Shown piece after piece: positions 1 to 12,335 of a DNA stretch of 64,000 bases. The stretch's first letter is position 1, and the number at the start of each line of letters is the position of its first letter. The stretch is taken from positions 1 to 64,000 of the forward strand of contig CAKNEZ010000018.1 of assembly GCA_930367205.1 (NCBI GenBank), read 5' to 3'. The DNA is from Acanthosoma haemorrhoidale (Eukaryota; Arthropoda; Insecta; Hemiptera; Acanthosomatidae). The notes beneath the pieces are model-generated. The model saw nothing but the letters and a program-made list of their open reading frames with translations. It did not search any database and was not told where the DNA came from. The position numbers and the translations under genes were made by a program.

Positions 1-2225
1 CACTGGGTGGTGGGAGATCTCAATGCGAGACACACAATGTGGTATAACACCGTAACGAACAAGGCTGGGAGACTCCTGTTGAGAACGCCATTCACGGTCG
101 TTCACCCCCAGACTTTTACTTTTCGACAAAGAGGTAACCCGCAGGCTACTTCGACGATTGACTTACTACTGACAAAACAACCCCACCGTATCACTAGTTG
201 CACCGCCCTTGACTTTATTACGTCTGACCACAGGCCAGTACTGTATGCAGTGGATGGTAAAGTGGCGACCCTTCGCCCCACGAGATACGACTACCGTCGT
301 GCTGACTGGGATCTGTATCGGTCGCAGATTTACCATAACCTGCATACGGTGCCAGTTCTCCGCACGAAAGAGGAAGTAGATCTTCAACTTACTTTCATAA
401 CTGATGTGATCATAGACGCAGCAAACACTGCGATCCCGAAGTACACTCCCATGCCACCGTCTCTGCGACCACCTCCAGACCACATTCTTAAAATTATTGC
501 CTTGCGCCATACTTGGAAGAATAGATGGTACAGGACGAGAGATCAGCAAGCCAAGGTCGTTGTGAATTCTCTCACAACGCTAATCCGGGGCTTGATGAAA
601 CTCTGGAAAACAGCCCAGTGGCATGAGAAACTTCGTAGCACTCACGGAGATCACAGAAAGTTTTGGAAGCTGTTGAAGACTACAAAAGGCAAGACAGCCA
701 CTGTCCGTCTTCACGAAGGCGACAATGTTCTGACTGCTGAGCAACAGGCAACAAAACTGGCCGACCACTACGCTAGGGTTATTACGGCTAGGACGGGATA
801 CTACCACATCCCTCCTCCGGTAGATGCTGAACAGAACCACATGTTTGTATCACCGAAGCAGCTCAAGGCGATTCTTCGCCGGTGTCAGGGAAACCGAGCA
901 CCAGGGCACGACGGGATACAAACAGTGCTGCTCAAACAAATGCCGAGGAGAGGGATAGTACAACTAGCAAACTTATACAACTCTTGTATAAGATTGCGGT
1001 ACTTTCCTGACACATGGAAACAAGCCATCTTGTTTCCATTACTAAAGCCAGCCAAAAGTGGAGATCACCCAGCCGACTACCGCCCGATCAGTCCGCTACC
1101 ACAGATGGGGAAAATCTTTGAGAAAATTCTTTTGAATTATCTCAAAGATTACTGCTCGGAAAATGATATCATTCCGCCAGAGCAGACTGGATTCCAATCC
1201 AGTATGAGCGCAGAGCACCCCCTTCTGAAGGTGCAGTCAGAAGTTAGCCATAACATGAATAGAAACATAGCCACGGCTATGATTTCCATTGATTGCACCC
1301 AAGCATTCGACTCGGTGTCTCACGGGACACTGTGTCAAATGCTCTGCGACCGGGAATGCCCGGAACAACTATATTCAATTCTGGCTAGCTTCCTGAAAAA
1401 CAGATCGCTGCGGGTGCGGGTGGGTGGTAGCTTCTCCGAAGCTGTGCCACTTACCTGTGGAGTACCCCAAGGCGCCGTCTTATCCCCTGTACTATTCAAC
1501 GTATACACGTCTGAGATTGTCGGAGCCCGCTACAAAAATACCACAGTTACTGCTTTCGCAGATGACATAGCGGTGTACAGCAGCAGCATGAGTGCCAAGG
1601 TAGCTCTAAGACAGGCTGAAGCAGCCTGTAACCAGATCAGTGAGAGATTGGGGAGACTCAATATCTCTGTAAACGCGGGTAAGACTGACTGTGCAATTTT
1701 CTCTTTTCAAAAGGGAAAAAGCCCGCTCCCTACTAGTTACATAGTAGGAACGAAGCAAAATTCACCAGCCAACGACCTAGTATATCTGGGAATTAAAATG
1801 GACAGACACCTCCATTTTAGTAACCATTTTGCGAAGAAGTTGAAGCATACACGCATGAAGTCTTACCGGCTTACGCACTTATTGACTTCCCCCAATCTAT
1901 CACTGCGTCTCAAGCTACTGATTTACAAGAGCATACTCAGGCCTACTCTGCTGTATGGTGCACCGCTATTTCGTTATCTGACGTATACGACAGCTAAGAA
2001 ACTCCAACAATTCCAAAACGGTATACTGATGAAAGTGGTCAGAGGTACTTCAACAGTGAGCTGCATGAGATATTTGAGCTGCCTACGGTGGATGAATTCA
2101 TCCAGCGTAGACATATCAAATTTTTCGACTCATTACAATATTTGACAAACCCGGTGTTTAACACTATAACCCCCGCTCCGTTCCCCCAACGATGGCAGGA
2201 CGCTGTCGCGGCTGGAACACTCTAG
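1..2225 (+). pseudogene. LINE ORF2: AP-endonuclease (C-terminal part) plus reverse transcriptase, frameshifted near its end
   Basis: The reading frame is open from base 1 to the stop at 2143-2145 and has no ATG near the edge, so the N-terminus lies upstream of the window. Counting residues from base 7, the endonuclease signature SDHRP is at about 73-77, the RT motif GVPQGAVLSP at about 485-494, the catalytic FADD at 517-520, and the thumb-region motif IYKSILRP starts at 639. Near base 2040 the family-like reading moves into another frame, which stays open to a TAG at 2223-2225, so a single-base indel has replaced the last ~60 residues. The endonuclease would nick target DNA and the RT would copy the element RNA from that nick. 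Apart from this shift the RT is intact, which suggests a fairly young insertion. Confidence 0.88.
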
Positions 2226-2520
2226 TCCTAGGTTCTAGGTAGAGATTTAGTTTGTTGTGTTTTGTTTAGTTGTTTTGTTTTGTTCCTAGTGTTTAGTGTT
2301 GGTGTTGGTGACAAAAAGAAGGTGAGCCTCATCACCTAGTGTTGTATAAGAACGATGAACTTTTAACAACAGTAACAATTTTATTATATTATGCACTCCG
2401 CCAAATGCATGTAAATGCAGAAAGAGGAGAAATATGTAATCCAATTATTTCATTATTTATTTTCTGTACATTGTATTATTTTATTGAGGTTTTGAAATAA
2501 AAAAAAAAAAAAAAAAAAAA
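1..2520 (+). mobile_element. Jockey-like non-LTR retrotransposon (LINE), 5' end outside window
   Basis: The segment holds the end of an endonuclease-reverse transcriptase ORF, a 3' UTR of about 270 bp, an AATAAA at 2496-2501 and a run of about 22 A ending at 2520. There is no RNase H domain after the RT, which fits the Jockey/CR1 group rather than the I group. The tail runs straight into TTATAGC followed by the first 10 bases of U1, so the element was inserted 7-10 bp upstream of a U1 gene start. The 5' end and the upstream target duplication lie outside the window. Confidence 0.9.
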
Positions 2521-2580
2521 TTATAGCATACTTACCTCTCTCTCTCTCTACCTACTTACTACTACTCGACACTAGACAAA
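2521..2580 (+). pseudogene. Rearranged U1 relic: first 10 nt of U1 fused to the CT tract of the downstream spacer
   Basis: Directly after the LINE poly(A), TTATAGC and U1 nt 1-10 (ATACTTACCT, 2528-2537) are followed by the CT run and the CTACCTACTTACTACTACTC stretch. In a normal unit that stretch lies about 390 bp further on. The shared CTTACCT at the junction points to a microhomology deletion. A second break at about 2573-2580 joins this piece to the start of the first full unit. No functional U1 can come from this copy. Confidence 0.8.
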
Positions 2581-2708
2581 ATGTTTTCGGTGCGTTTAAA
2601 CTATTTATACTCGATAATATATTGTGTAGTAAGATAAACGAAACATTTTTTTCTATATTACATCATCTGGTGGTTCGCTAGACGGCCATTCGTCTTCTCC
2701 GAATCCAG

Positions 2709-2729
2709 TTCAATCTCGCAAGTGAAGTT
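2709..2729 (+). promoter_or_regulatory. Candidate U1 proximal sequence element (PSEA-like)
   Basis: The 21-mer starting TTCAATCTCGCAAG lies at -62 to -42 from the U1 start. That matches the place of the insect PSEA, and the sequence partly resembles the Drosophila form (TTCAATTCCCAA-like). The same sequence occurs at the same offset in every unit, so it marks the promoter of each copy. A TATA-less snRNA promoter transcribed by RNA polymerase II is the expected type. The assignment is by position and partial similarity only. Confidence 0.55.
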
Positions 2730-2770
2730 AGGTTTGACTTGACAACTATCGGATTTTCCCAAATTATAGC

Positions 2771-2933
2771 ATACTTACCTGGCGTGGGGGCCTACCGTGA
2801 TCAACAAGGCGGTTCCCCCAGGGTGAGGCTTTTCCATTGCACTTCGGTTGAGCTGACCCCTGCGAATACCCCAAATGCGGGTATCTCGGGCGCGTAATTT
2901 TTGGTAGTCGGGACTGCGTTCGCGCTTTCCCGT
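2771..2933 (+). ncRNA. U1: U1 spliceosomal snRNA, copy 1
   Basis: U1 is the RNA core of the U1 snRNP, which recognises 5' splice sites in the nucleus. The 5' end ATACTTACCT carries the splice-site-pairing ACTTACCT (2773-2780). Stem-loop I follows, with loop bases GATCAACAAG at 2799-2808. Stem-loop II carries the U1A-binding ATTGCAC at 2836-2842. A third stem-loop follows, then the Sm site AATTTTTGG at 2896-2904 and the terminal hairpin with TTCGCG. The length of about 163 nt matches metazoan U1. The start is set by the invariant ATACTTACCT. The 3' end is placed just after the terminal stem (TTCCCG) and could be off by a few bases. The stem-loop I loop differs from the usual ATCACGA, as it does in all full copies here. 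Confidence 0.96.
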
Positions 2934-5120
2934 TATAATTTCACCACATCATTCAATATAAGGGAAGGTGTACAGGGGAGAACCTACCTGTAGGGCCTCC
3001 TTCCGGACGTCCGCTTCCCGCTGTTTGTTGTACTTAGTGCAAGCTTTTCACACACCTGGTTTGTTGACATACAGACAGATAATCAATCATCACCACCGCC
3101 TGTCTAATAAAAAGTACAGCAACAGCTTCAGACTCCGTCCCGTCGTCGTCGTCTTACCTCTCTCTCTCTCTACCTACTTACTACTACTCGACACTACCCC
3201 CTCCCTACCTGATAAACTAACTGACTCACATTGATGATGAGATTCATAATTTTTATTTTTTTCCCCCCCTCTCCGAGGCAGAGAAAATCCTCCACAATGA
3301 GATAATCATTGTATCTCATCATCTCAATAATGCGTCGTCATACCTAGCCCAACGTTTTCGTGAAAATTGATTGATTGATTGATCAATGTTTATAGTACAA
3401 TGAGGAAAATTCAAAATCGGATAGTTTAGTTTTTATCCGGGCTCTACTTTAATTAAATATTTGGATAATTATGTCTAGATGAGACTACATATATATAAAC
3501 TGGAAGGGGGGCTCACCCCGTATCGTATAGATAGATATAACATCGGACAGAGCATCGGCATGAGTTGATATTCGCCTGCAGCCGGCTCTCCCCGGGGCAA
3601 GATGGGACCGGTCAGCCTAACGTCTCCCGCCCATCTAATGAGTGCACGAGCAAGTGTTAATGGGACGCACCTCCGTTCCTCGGATAGGCCGAACGAAGGC
3701 CTAAAGAAATCCGAAAACTATTAGCCGTTGGGTATTTATTACAGGAGGATATTTAAGATAAATGTTTATCATCCCATAGCACTCTCTTCAGGTGTCTAAA
3801 TCATTAGGAATAAATCAAACTATGATTTTCAAGAGGCAGACGGCACACTATAATTCAAAATTCAAAATTGCTTTCCTCGTAAATACGGGCTCCGTATTAT
3901 TCAATTAGAAATAGTACATACAGTGTATATATCATATAATAGTTGGATTTGGCAGCGTCGGGTTACTATGATAACCATTTTTCATATTAAAGGATACCAC
4001 AAACGATGTATGTTCTGGATATTAAAATAATTTTTAAGGGTATCTAGAGACTATATCGCTCCTCACGACGTCCTCTAAAGGTGGAGCCCAGTCCGAGGGA
4101 TAGCCGAGCCGGCCCGACATATCATCAAATCTCCGACGAATACTATTTTCAATATCAGCGATGAGCAAAATGATTTCATTTAAAAGAAAAGAAATTAAGT
4201 AAAATAATGATAAGGTGAGCCCAATTTTATATATGTATTTCAAAGACAAAATAGAGAAAGCTATTTTTTAATTAGGTAATCACAACTGGGGTTGTCCATG
4301 TAAAAGACACTACTCCAGGGAACAGACAGAATTAAAATTGTTGAGACGAAAAAAAATAATAGTGGGGATAACGACTGAAAGTGAAAGGATCACTAGTTCC
4401 GGATTAGTGAGGTCGGGATCAGTAAATTTTTACGGCTTACTACAGGAGGAGGTTTTATCTGTGAGCTAAGGATAAACAGGCACCAAAATATTATTGCGGG
4501 AGTCACTCGATTGATACTATCATTCGAGATCATGGTTGGATTAGGAATAATGATTCATAAATAAAGTTACAGCAAGAGTCACTATTTAATTCGGCGGCAA
4601 AGTAATATTAAAAATAATTTAATGAACAGATCTCGGTGGATTCCTAAAAGATAACATATATACCCAATATTTTTTTTATGTGTAACTCCAAAAATAAAAA
4701 ATCTTATAAAATATTGTCATTATAAATAGTAGCAAATAAGATGAGGGAAATCTCAAAAATATAATAAATAATACGTTTGGGAGCGTTTACTAATAATAGC
4801 TCGGGAGATTGGTTGAAGTTGAAGGGTGGATACCGGGAAGGAAGCTACACTAGCGCCACCTGTGTGATCGCTAGCTAACCTGTGGGATCGAGAGGGATGC
4901 AGAGATATATGCACTAATACGGGTAGGGAAATGTTTTCGGTGCGTTTAAACTATTTATACTCGATAATATATTGTGTAGTAAGATAAACGAAACATTTTT
5001 TTCTATATTACATCATCTGGTGGTTCGCTAGACGGCCATTCGTCTTCTCCGAATCCAGTTCAATCTCGCAAGTGAAGTTAGGTTTGACTTGACAACTATC
5101 GGATTTTCCCAAATTATAGC

Positions 5121-5283
5121 ATACTTACCTGGCGTGGGGGCCTACCGTGATCAACAAGGCGGTTCCCCCAGGGTGAGGCTTTTCCATTGCACTTCGGTTG
5201 AGCTGACCCCTGCGAATACCCCAAATGCGGGTATCTCGGGCGCGTAATTTTTGGTAGTCGGGACTGCGTTCGCGCTTTCCCGT
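5121..5283 (+). ncRNA. U1: U1 snRNA, copy 2
   Basis: The RNA region reads the same as copy 1. It sits in a subtype b unit (spacer variants GTCCATCTAA and GCATGAGCATG). The CT tract downstream is two bases longer than in unit 1. Confidence 0.96.
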
Positions 5284-7472
5284 TATAATTTCACCACATC
5301 ATTCAATATAAGGGAAGGTGTACAGGGGAGAACCTACCTGTAGGGCCTCCTTCCGGACGTCCGCTTCCCGCTGTTTGTTGTACTTAGTGCAAGCTTTTCA
5401 CACACCTGGTTTGTTGACATACAGACAGATAATCAATCATCACCACCGCCTGTCTAATAAAAAGTACAGCAACAGCTTCAGACTCCGTCCCGTCGTCGTC
5501 GTCTTACCTCTCTCTCTCTCTCTACCTACTTACTACTACTCGACACTACCCCCTCCCTACCTGATAAACTAACTGACTCACATTGATGATGAGATTCATA
5601 ATTTTTATTTTTTTCCCCCCCTCTCCGAGGCAGAGAAAATCCTCCACAATGAGATAATCATTGTATCTCATCATCTCAATAATGCGTCGTCATACCTAGC
5701 CCAACGTTTTCGTGAAAATTGATTGATTGATTGATCAATGTTTATAGTACAATGAGGAAAATTCAAAATCGGATAGTTTAGTTTTTATCCGGGCTCTACT
5801 TTAATTAAATATTTGGATAATTATGTCTAGAAGAGACTACATATATAAAAACTGGAAGGGGGGCTCACCCCGTATCGTATAGATAGATATAACATCGGAC
5901 AGAGCATCGGCATGGGTTGATATTCGCCTGCAGCCGGCTCTCCCCCGGGCAAGATGGGACCGGTCAGCCTAACGTCTCCCGTCCATCTAATGAGTGCATG
6001 AGCATGTGTTAATGGGACGCACCTCCGTTCCTCGGATAGGCCGAACGAAGGCCTAAAGAAATCCGAAAACTATTAGCCGTTGGGTATTTATTACAGGAGG
6101 ATATTTAAGATAAATGTTTATCATCCCATAGCACTCTCTTCGGGTGTCTAAATCATTAGGAATAAATCAAACTATGATTTTCAAGAGGCAGACGGCACAC
6201 TATAATTCAAAATTCAAAATTGCTTTCCTCGTAAATACGGGCTCCGTATTATTCAATTAGAAATAGTACATACAGTGTATATATCATATAATAGTTGGAT
6301 TTGGCAGCGTCGGGTTACTATGATAACCATTTTTCATATTAAAGGATACCACAAACGATGTATGTTCTGGATATTAAAATAATTTTTAAGGGTATCTAGA
6401 GACTATATCGCTCCTCACGACGTCCTCTAAAGGTGGAGCCCAGTCCGAGGGATAGCCGAGCCGGCCCGACATATCATCAAATCTCTGACGAATACTATTT
6501 TCAATATCAGCGATGAGCAAAATGATTTCATTTAAAAGAAAAGAAATTAAGTAAAATAATGATAAGGTGAGCCCAATTTTATATATGTATTTCAAAGACA
6601 AAATAGAGAAAGCTATTTTTTAATTAGCTAATCACAACTGGGGTTGTCCATGTAAAAGACACTACTCCAGGGAACAGACAGAATTAAAATTGTTGAGATG
6701 AAAAAAAATAATAGTGGGGATAACGACTGAAAGTGAAAGGATCACTAGTTCCGGATTAGTGAGGTCGGGATCAGTAAATTTTTACGGCTTACTACAGGAG
6801 GAGGTTTTATCTGTGAGCTAAGGATAAACAGGCACCAAAATATTATTGCGGGAGTCACTCGATTGATACTATCATTCGAGATCATGGTTGGATTAGGAAT
6901 AATGATTCATAAATAAAGTTACTGCAAGAGTCACTATTTAATTCGGCGGCAAAGTAATATTAAAAATAATTTAATGAACGGATCTCGGTGGATTCCTAAA
7001 AGATAACATATATACCCAATATTTTTTTTATGTGTAACTCCAAAAATAAAAAATCTTATAAAATATTGTCATTATAAATAGTAGCAAATAAGATGAGGGA
7101 AATCTCAAAAATATAATAAATAATACGTTTTGGAGCGTTTACTAATAATAGCTCGGGAGATTGGTTGAAGTTGAAGGGTGAATACCGGGAAGGAAGCTAC
7201 ACTAGCGCCACCTGTGTGATCGCTAGCTAACCTGTGGGATCGAGAGGGATGCAGAGATATATGCACTAATACGGGTAGGGAAATGTTTTCGGTGCGTTTA
7301 AACTATTTATACTCGATAATATATTGTGTAGTAAGATAAACGAAACATTTTTTTCTATATTACATCATCTGGTGGTTCGCTAGACGGCCATTCGTCTTCT
7401 CCGAATCCAGTTCAATCTCGCAAGTGAAGTTAGGTTTGACTTGACAACTATCGGATTTTCCCAAATTATAGC

Positions 7473-7635
7473 ATACTTACCTGGCGTGGGGGCCTACCGT
7501 GATCAACAAGGCGGTTCCCCCAGGGTGAGGCTTTTCCATTGCACTTCGGTTGAGCTGACCCCTGCGAATACCCCAAATGCGGGTATCTCGGGCGCGTAAT
7601 TTTTGGTAGTCGGGACTGCGTTCGCGCTTTCCCGT
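7473..7635 (+). ncRNA. U1: U1 snRNA, copy 3
   Basis: The RNA region reads the same as copy 1. The unit is subtype a. Its 3' flank has GTTTACAGGGG where most units have GTGTACAGGGG, a change shared only with copy 4. Confidence 0.96.
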
Positions 7636-9822
7636 TATAATTTCACCACATCATTCAATATAAGGGAAGGTTTACAGGGGAGAACCTACCTGTAGGGCCT
7701 CCTTCCGGACGTCCACTTCCCGCTGTTTGTTGTACTTAGTGCAAGCTTTTCACACACCTGGTTTGTTGACATACAGACAGATAATCAATCATCACCACCG
7801 CCTGTCTAATAAAAAGTACAGCAACAGCTTCAGACTCCGTCCCGTCGTCGTCGTCTTACCTCTCTCTCTCTCTACCTACTTACTACTACTCGACACTACC
7901 CCCTCCCTACCTGATAAACTAACTGACTCACATTGATGATGAGATTCATAATTTTTATTTTTTTCCCCCCCTCTCCGAGGCAGAGAAAATCCTCCACAAT
8001 GAGATAATCATTGTATCTCATCATCTCAATAATGCGTCGTCATACCTAGCCCAACGTTTTCGTGAAAATTGATTGATTGATTGATCAATGTTTATAGTAC
8101 AATGAGGAAAATTCAAAATCGGATAGTTTAGTTTTTATCCGGGCTCTACTTTAATTAAATATTTGGATAATTATGTCTAGATGAGACTACATATATATAA
8201 ACTGGAAGGGGGGCTCACCCCGTATCGTATAGATAGATATAACATCGGACAGAGCATCGGCATGAGTTGATATTCGCCTGCAGCCGGCTCTCCCCCGGGC
8301 AAGATGGGACCGGTCAGCCTAACGTCTCCCGCCCATCTAATGAGTGCACGAGCAAGTGTTAATGGGACGCACCTCCGTTCCTCGGATAGGCCGAACGAAG
8401 GCCTAAAGAAATCCGAAAACTATTAGCCGTTGGGTATTTATTACAGGAGGATATTTAAGATAAATGTTTATCATCCCATAGCACTCTCTTCGGGTGTCTA
8501 AATCATTAGGAATAAATCAAACTATGATTTTCAAGAGGCAGACGGCACACTATAATTCAAAATTCAAAATTGCTTTCCTCGTAAATACGGGCTCCGTATT
8601 ATTCAATTAGAAATAGTACATACAGTGTATATATCATATAATAGTTGGATTTGGCAGCGTCGGGTTACTATGATAACCATTTTTCATATTAAAGGATCCC
8701 ACAAACGATGTATGTTCTGGATATTAAAATAATTTTTAAGGGTATCTAGAGACTATATCGCTCCTCACGACGTCCTCTAAAGGTGGAGCCCAGTCCGAGG
8801 GATAGCCGAGCCGGCCCGACATATCATCAAATCTCCGACGAATACTATTTTCAATATCAGCGATGAGCAAAATGATTTCATTTAAAAGAAAAGAAATTAA
8901 GTAAAATAATGATAAGGTGAGCCCAATTTTATATATGTATTTCAAAGACAAAATAGAGAAAGCTATTTTTTAATTAGCTAATCACAACTGGGGTTGTCCA
9001 TGTAAAAGACACTACTCCAGGGAACAGACAGAATTAAAATTGTTGAGACGAAAATAAATAATAGTGGGGATAACGACTGAAAGTGAAAGGATCACTAGTT
9101 CCGGATTAGTGAGGTCGGGATCAGTAAATTTTTACGGCTTACTACAGGAGGAGGTTTTATCTGTGAGCTAAGGATAAACAGGCACCAAAATATTATTGCG
9201 GGAGTCACTCGATTGATACTATCATTCGAGATCATGGTTGGATTAGGAATAATGATTCATAAATAAAGTTACTGCAAGAGTCACTATTTAATTCGGCGGC
9301 AAAGTAATATTAAAAATAATTTAATGAACGGATCTCGGTGGATTCCTAAAAGATAACATATATACCCAATATTTTTTTTATGTGTAACTCCAAAAATAAA
9401 AAATCTTATAAAATATTGTCATTATAAATAGTAGCAAATAAGATGAGGGAAATCTCAAAAATATAATAAATAATACGTTTTGGAGCGTTTACTAATAATA
9501 GCTCGGGAGATTGGTTGAAGTTGAAGGGTGAATACCGGGAAGGAAGCTACACTAGCGCCACCTGTGTGATCGCTAGCTAACCTGTGGGATCGAGAGGGAT
9601 GCAGAGATATATGCACTAATACGGGTAGGGAAATGTTTTCGGTGCGTTTAAACTATTTATACTCGATAATATATTGTGTAGTAAGATAAACGAAACATTT
9701 TTTTCTATATTACATCATCTGGTGGTTCGCTAGACGGCCATTCGTCTTCTCCGAATCCAGTTCAATCTCGCAAGTGAAGTTAGGTTTGACTTGACAACTA
9801 TCGGATTTTCCCAAATTATAGC

Positions 9823-9985
9823 ATACTTACCTGGCGTGGGGGCCTACCGTGATCAACAAGGCGGTTCCCCCAGGGTGAGGCTTTTCCATTGCACTTCGGT
9901 TGAGCTGACCCCTGCGAATACCCCAAATGCGGGTATCTCGGGCGCGTAATTTTTGGTAGTCGGGACTGCGTTCGCGCTTTCCCGT
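9823..9985 (+). ncRNA. U1: U1 snRNA, copy 4
   Basis: The RNA region reads the same as copy 1. Unit 4 is very close to unit 3: both have GTTTACAGGGG downstream, GTCCACTTCC instead of GTCCGCTTCC, and GGATCCCAC in the spacer. This points to a recent duplication of one from the other. Confidence 0.96.
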
Positions 9986-12172
9986 TATAATTTCACCACA
10001 TCATTCAATATAAGGGAAGGTTTACAGGGGAGAACCTACCTGTAGGGCCTCCTTCCGGACGTCCACTTCCCGCTGTTTGTTGTACTTAGTGCAAGCTTTT
10101 CACACACCTGGTTTGTTGACATACAGACAGATAATCAATCATCACCACCGCCTGTCTAATAAAAAGTACAGCAACAGCTTCAGACTCCGTCCCGTCGTCG
10201 TCGTCTTACCTCTCTCTCTCTCTACCTACTTACTACTACTCGACACTACCCCCTCCCTACCTGATAAACTAACTGACTCACATTGATGATGAGATTCATA
10301 ATTTTTATTTTTTTCCCCCCCTCTCCGAGGCAGAGAAAATCCTCCACAATGAGATAATCATTGTATCTCATCATCTCAATAATGCGTCGTCATACCTAGC
10401 CCAACGTTTTCGTGAAAATTGATTGATTGATTGATCAATGTTTATAGTACAATGAGGAAAATTCAAAATCGGATAGTTTAGTTTTTATCCGGGCTCTACT
10501 TTAATTAAATATTTGGATAATTATGTCTAGATGAGACTACATATATATAAACTGGAAGGGGGGCTCACCCCGTATCGTATAGATAGATATAACATCGGAC
10601 AGAGCATCGGCATGAGTTGATATTCGCCTGCAGCCGGCTCTCCCCCGGGCAAGATGGGACCGGTCAGCCTAACGTCTCCCGCCCATCTAATGAGTGCACG
10701 AGCAAGTGTTAATGGGACGCACCTCCGTTCCTCGGATAGGCCGAACGAAGGCCTAAAGAAATCCGAAAACTATTAGCCGTTGGGTATTTATTACAGGAGG
10801 ATATTTAAGATAAATGTTTATCATCCCATAGCACTCTCTTCGGGTGTCTAAATCATTAGGAATAAATCAAACTATGATTTTCAAGAGGCAGACGGCACAC
10901 TATAATTCAAAATTCAAAATTGCTTTCCTCGTAAATACGGGCTCCGTATTATTCAATTAGAAATAGTACATACAGTGTATATATCATATAATAGTTGGAT
11001 TTGGCAGCGTCGGGTTACTATGATAACCATTTTTCATATTAAAGGATCCCACAAACGATGTATGTTCTGGATATTAAAATAATTTTTAAGGGTATCTAGA
11101 GACTATATCGCTCCTCACGACGTCCTCTAAAGGTGGAGCCCAGTCCGAGGGATAGCCGAGCCGGCCCGACATATCATCAAATCTCCGACGAATACTATTT
11201 TCAATATCAGCGATGAGCAAAATGATTTCATTTAAAAGAAAAGAAATTAAGTAAAATAATGATAAGGTGAGCCCAATTTTATATATGTATTTCAAAGACA
11301 AAATAGAGAAAGCTATTTTTTAATTAGCTAATCACAACTGGGGTTGTCCATGTAAAAGACACTACTCCAGGGAACAGACAGAATTAAAATTGTTGAGACG
11401 AAAATAAATAATAGTGGGGATAACGACTGAAAGTGAAAGGATCACTAGTTCCGGATTAGTGAGGTCGGGATCAGTAAATTTTTACGGCTTACTACAGGAG
11501 GAGGTTTTATCTGTGAGCTAAGGATAAACAGGCACCAAAATATTATTGCGGGAGTCACTCGATTGATACTATCATTCGAGATCATGGTTGGATTAGGAAT
11601 AATGATTCATAAATAAAGTTACAGCAAGAGTCACTATTTAATTCGGCGGCAAAGTAATATTAAAAATAATTTAATGAACGGATCTCGGTGGATTCCTAAA
11701 AGATAACATATATACCCAATATTTTTTTTATGTGTAACTCCAAAAATAAAAAATCTTATAAAATATTGTCATTATAAATAGTAGCAAATAAGATGAGGGA
11801 AATCTCAAAAATATAATAAATAATACGTTTTGGAGCGTTTACTAATAATAGCTCGGGAGATTGGTTGAAGTTGAAGGGTGGATACCGGGAAGGAAGCTAC
11901 ACTAGCGCCACCTGTGTGATCGCTAGCTAACCTGTGGGATCGAGAGGGATGCAGAGATATATGCACTAATACGGGTAGGGAAATGTTTTCGGTGCGTTTA
12001 AACTATTTATACTCGATAATATATTGTGTAGTAAGATAAACGAAACATTTTTTTCTATATTACATCATCTGGTGGTTCGCTAGACGGCCATTCGTCTTCT
12101 CCGAATCCAGTTCAATCTCGCAAGTGAAGTTAGGTTTGACTTGACAACTATCGGATTTTCCCAAATTATAGC

Positions 12173-12335
12173 ATACTTACCTGGCGTGGGGGCCTACCGT
12201 GATCAACAAGGCGGTTCCCCCAGGGTGAGGCTTTTCCATTGCACTTCGGTTGAGCTGACCCCTGCGAATACCCCAAATGCGGGTATCTCGGGCGCGTAAT
12301 TTTTGGTAGTCGGGACTGCGTTCGCGCTTTCCCGT
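12173..12335 (+). ncRNA. U1: U1 snRNA, copy 5
   Basis: The RNA region reads the same as copy 1. This is the first subtype c unit (spacer CCTCCTCAATGAGATGATC, long T run near 12650). An A run of about 13 near 13750 replaces the usual AAAAAAAATAATAG. Confidence 0.96.

Noticed and set aside
2968..3234. An 88-codon plus-strand ORF downstream of each U1 gene
   Set aside because: It spans the 3' flank of U1 and the CT tract, changes length with CT slippage, and starts inside what should be the snRNA 3' processing region. No domain was seen.
3560..3720. GC-rich spacer block resembling an RNA gene (CTGCAGCCGGCTCTCC, small hairpin around CCGAACGAAGG)
   Set aside because: Compared by memory with 5S rRNA, U2, U4, U5, U6, U7, U11, U12, 7SK and tRNA patterns, none fits. 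No Sm site or Pol III box with terminator is in the right place.
4034..4249. A 71-codon minus-strand ORF with a hydrophobic N-terminus recurring in most units of the U1 array
   Set aside because: It is repeated only because the spacer is repeated. The differences between units are all amino-acid changing (R/Q, L/S, S/Y), unit 6 has a 2-bp frame-breaking deletion, and no family is recognised. No sign of selection for a protein.
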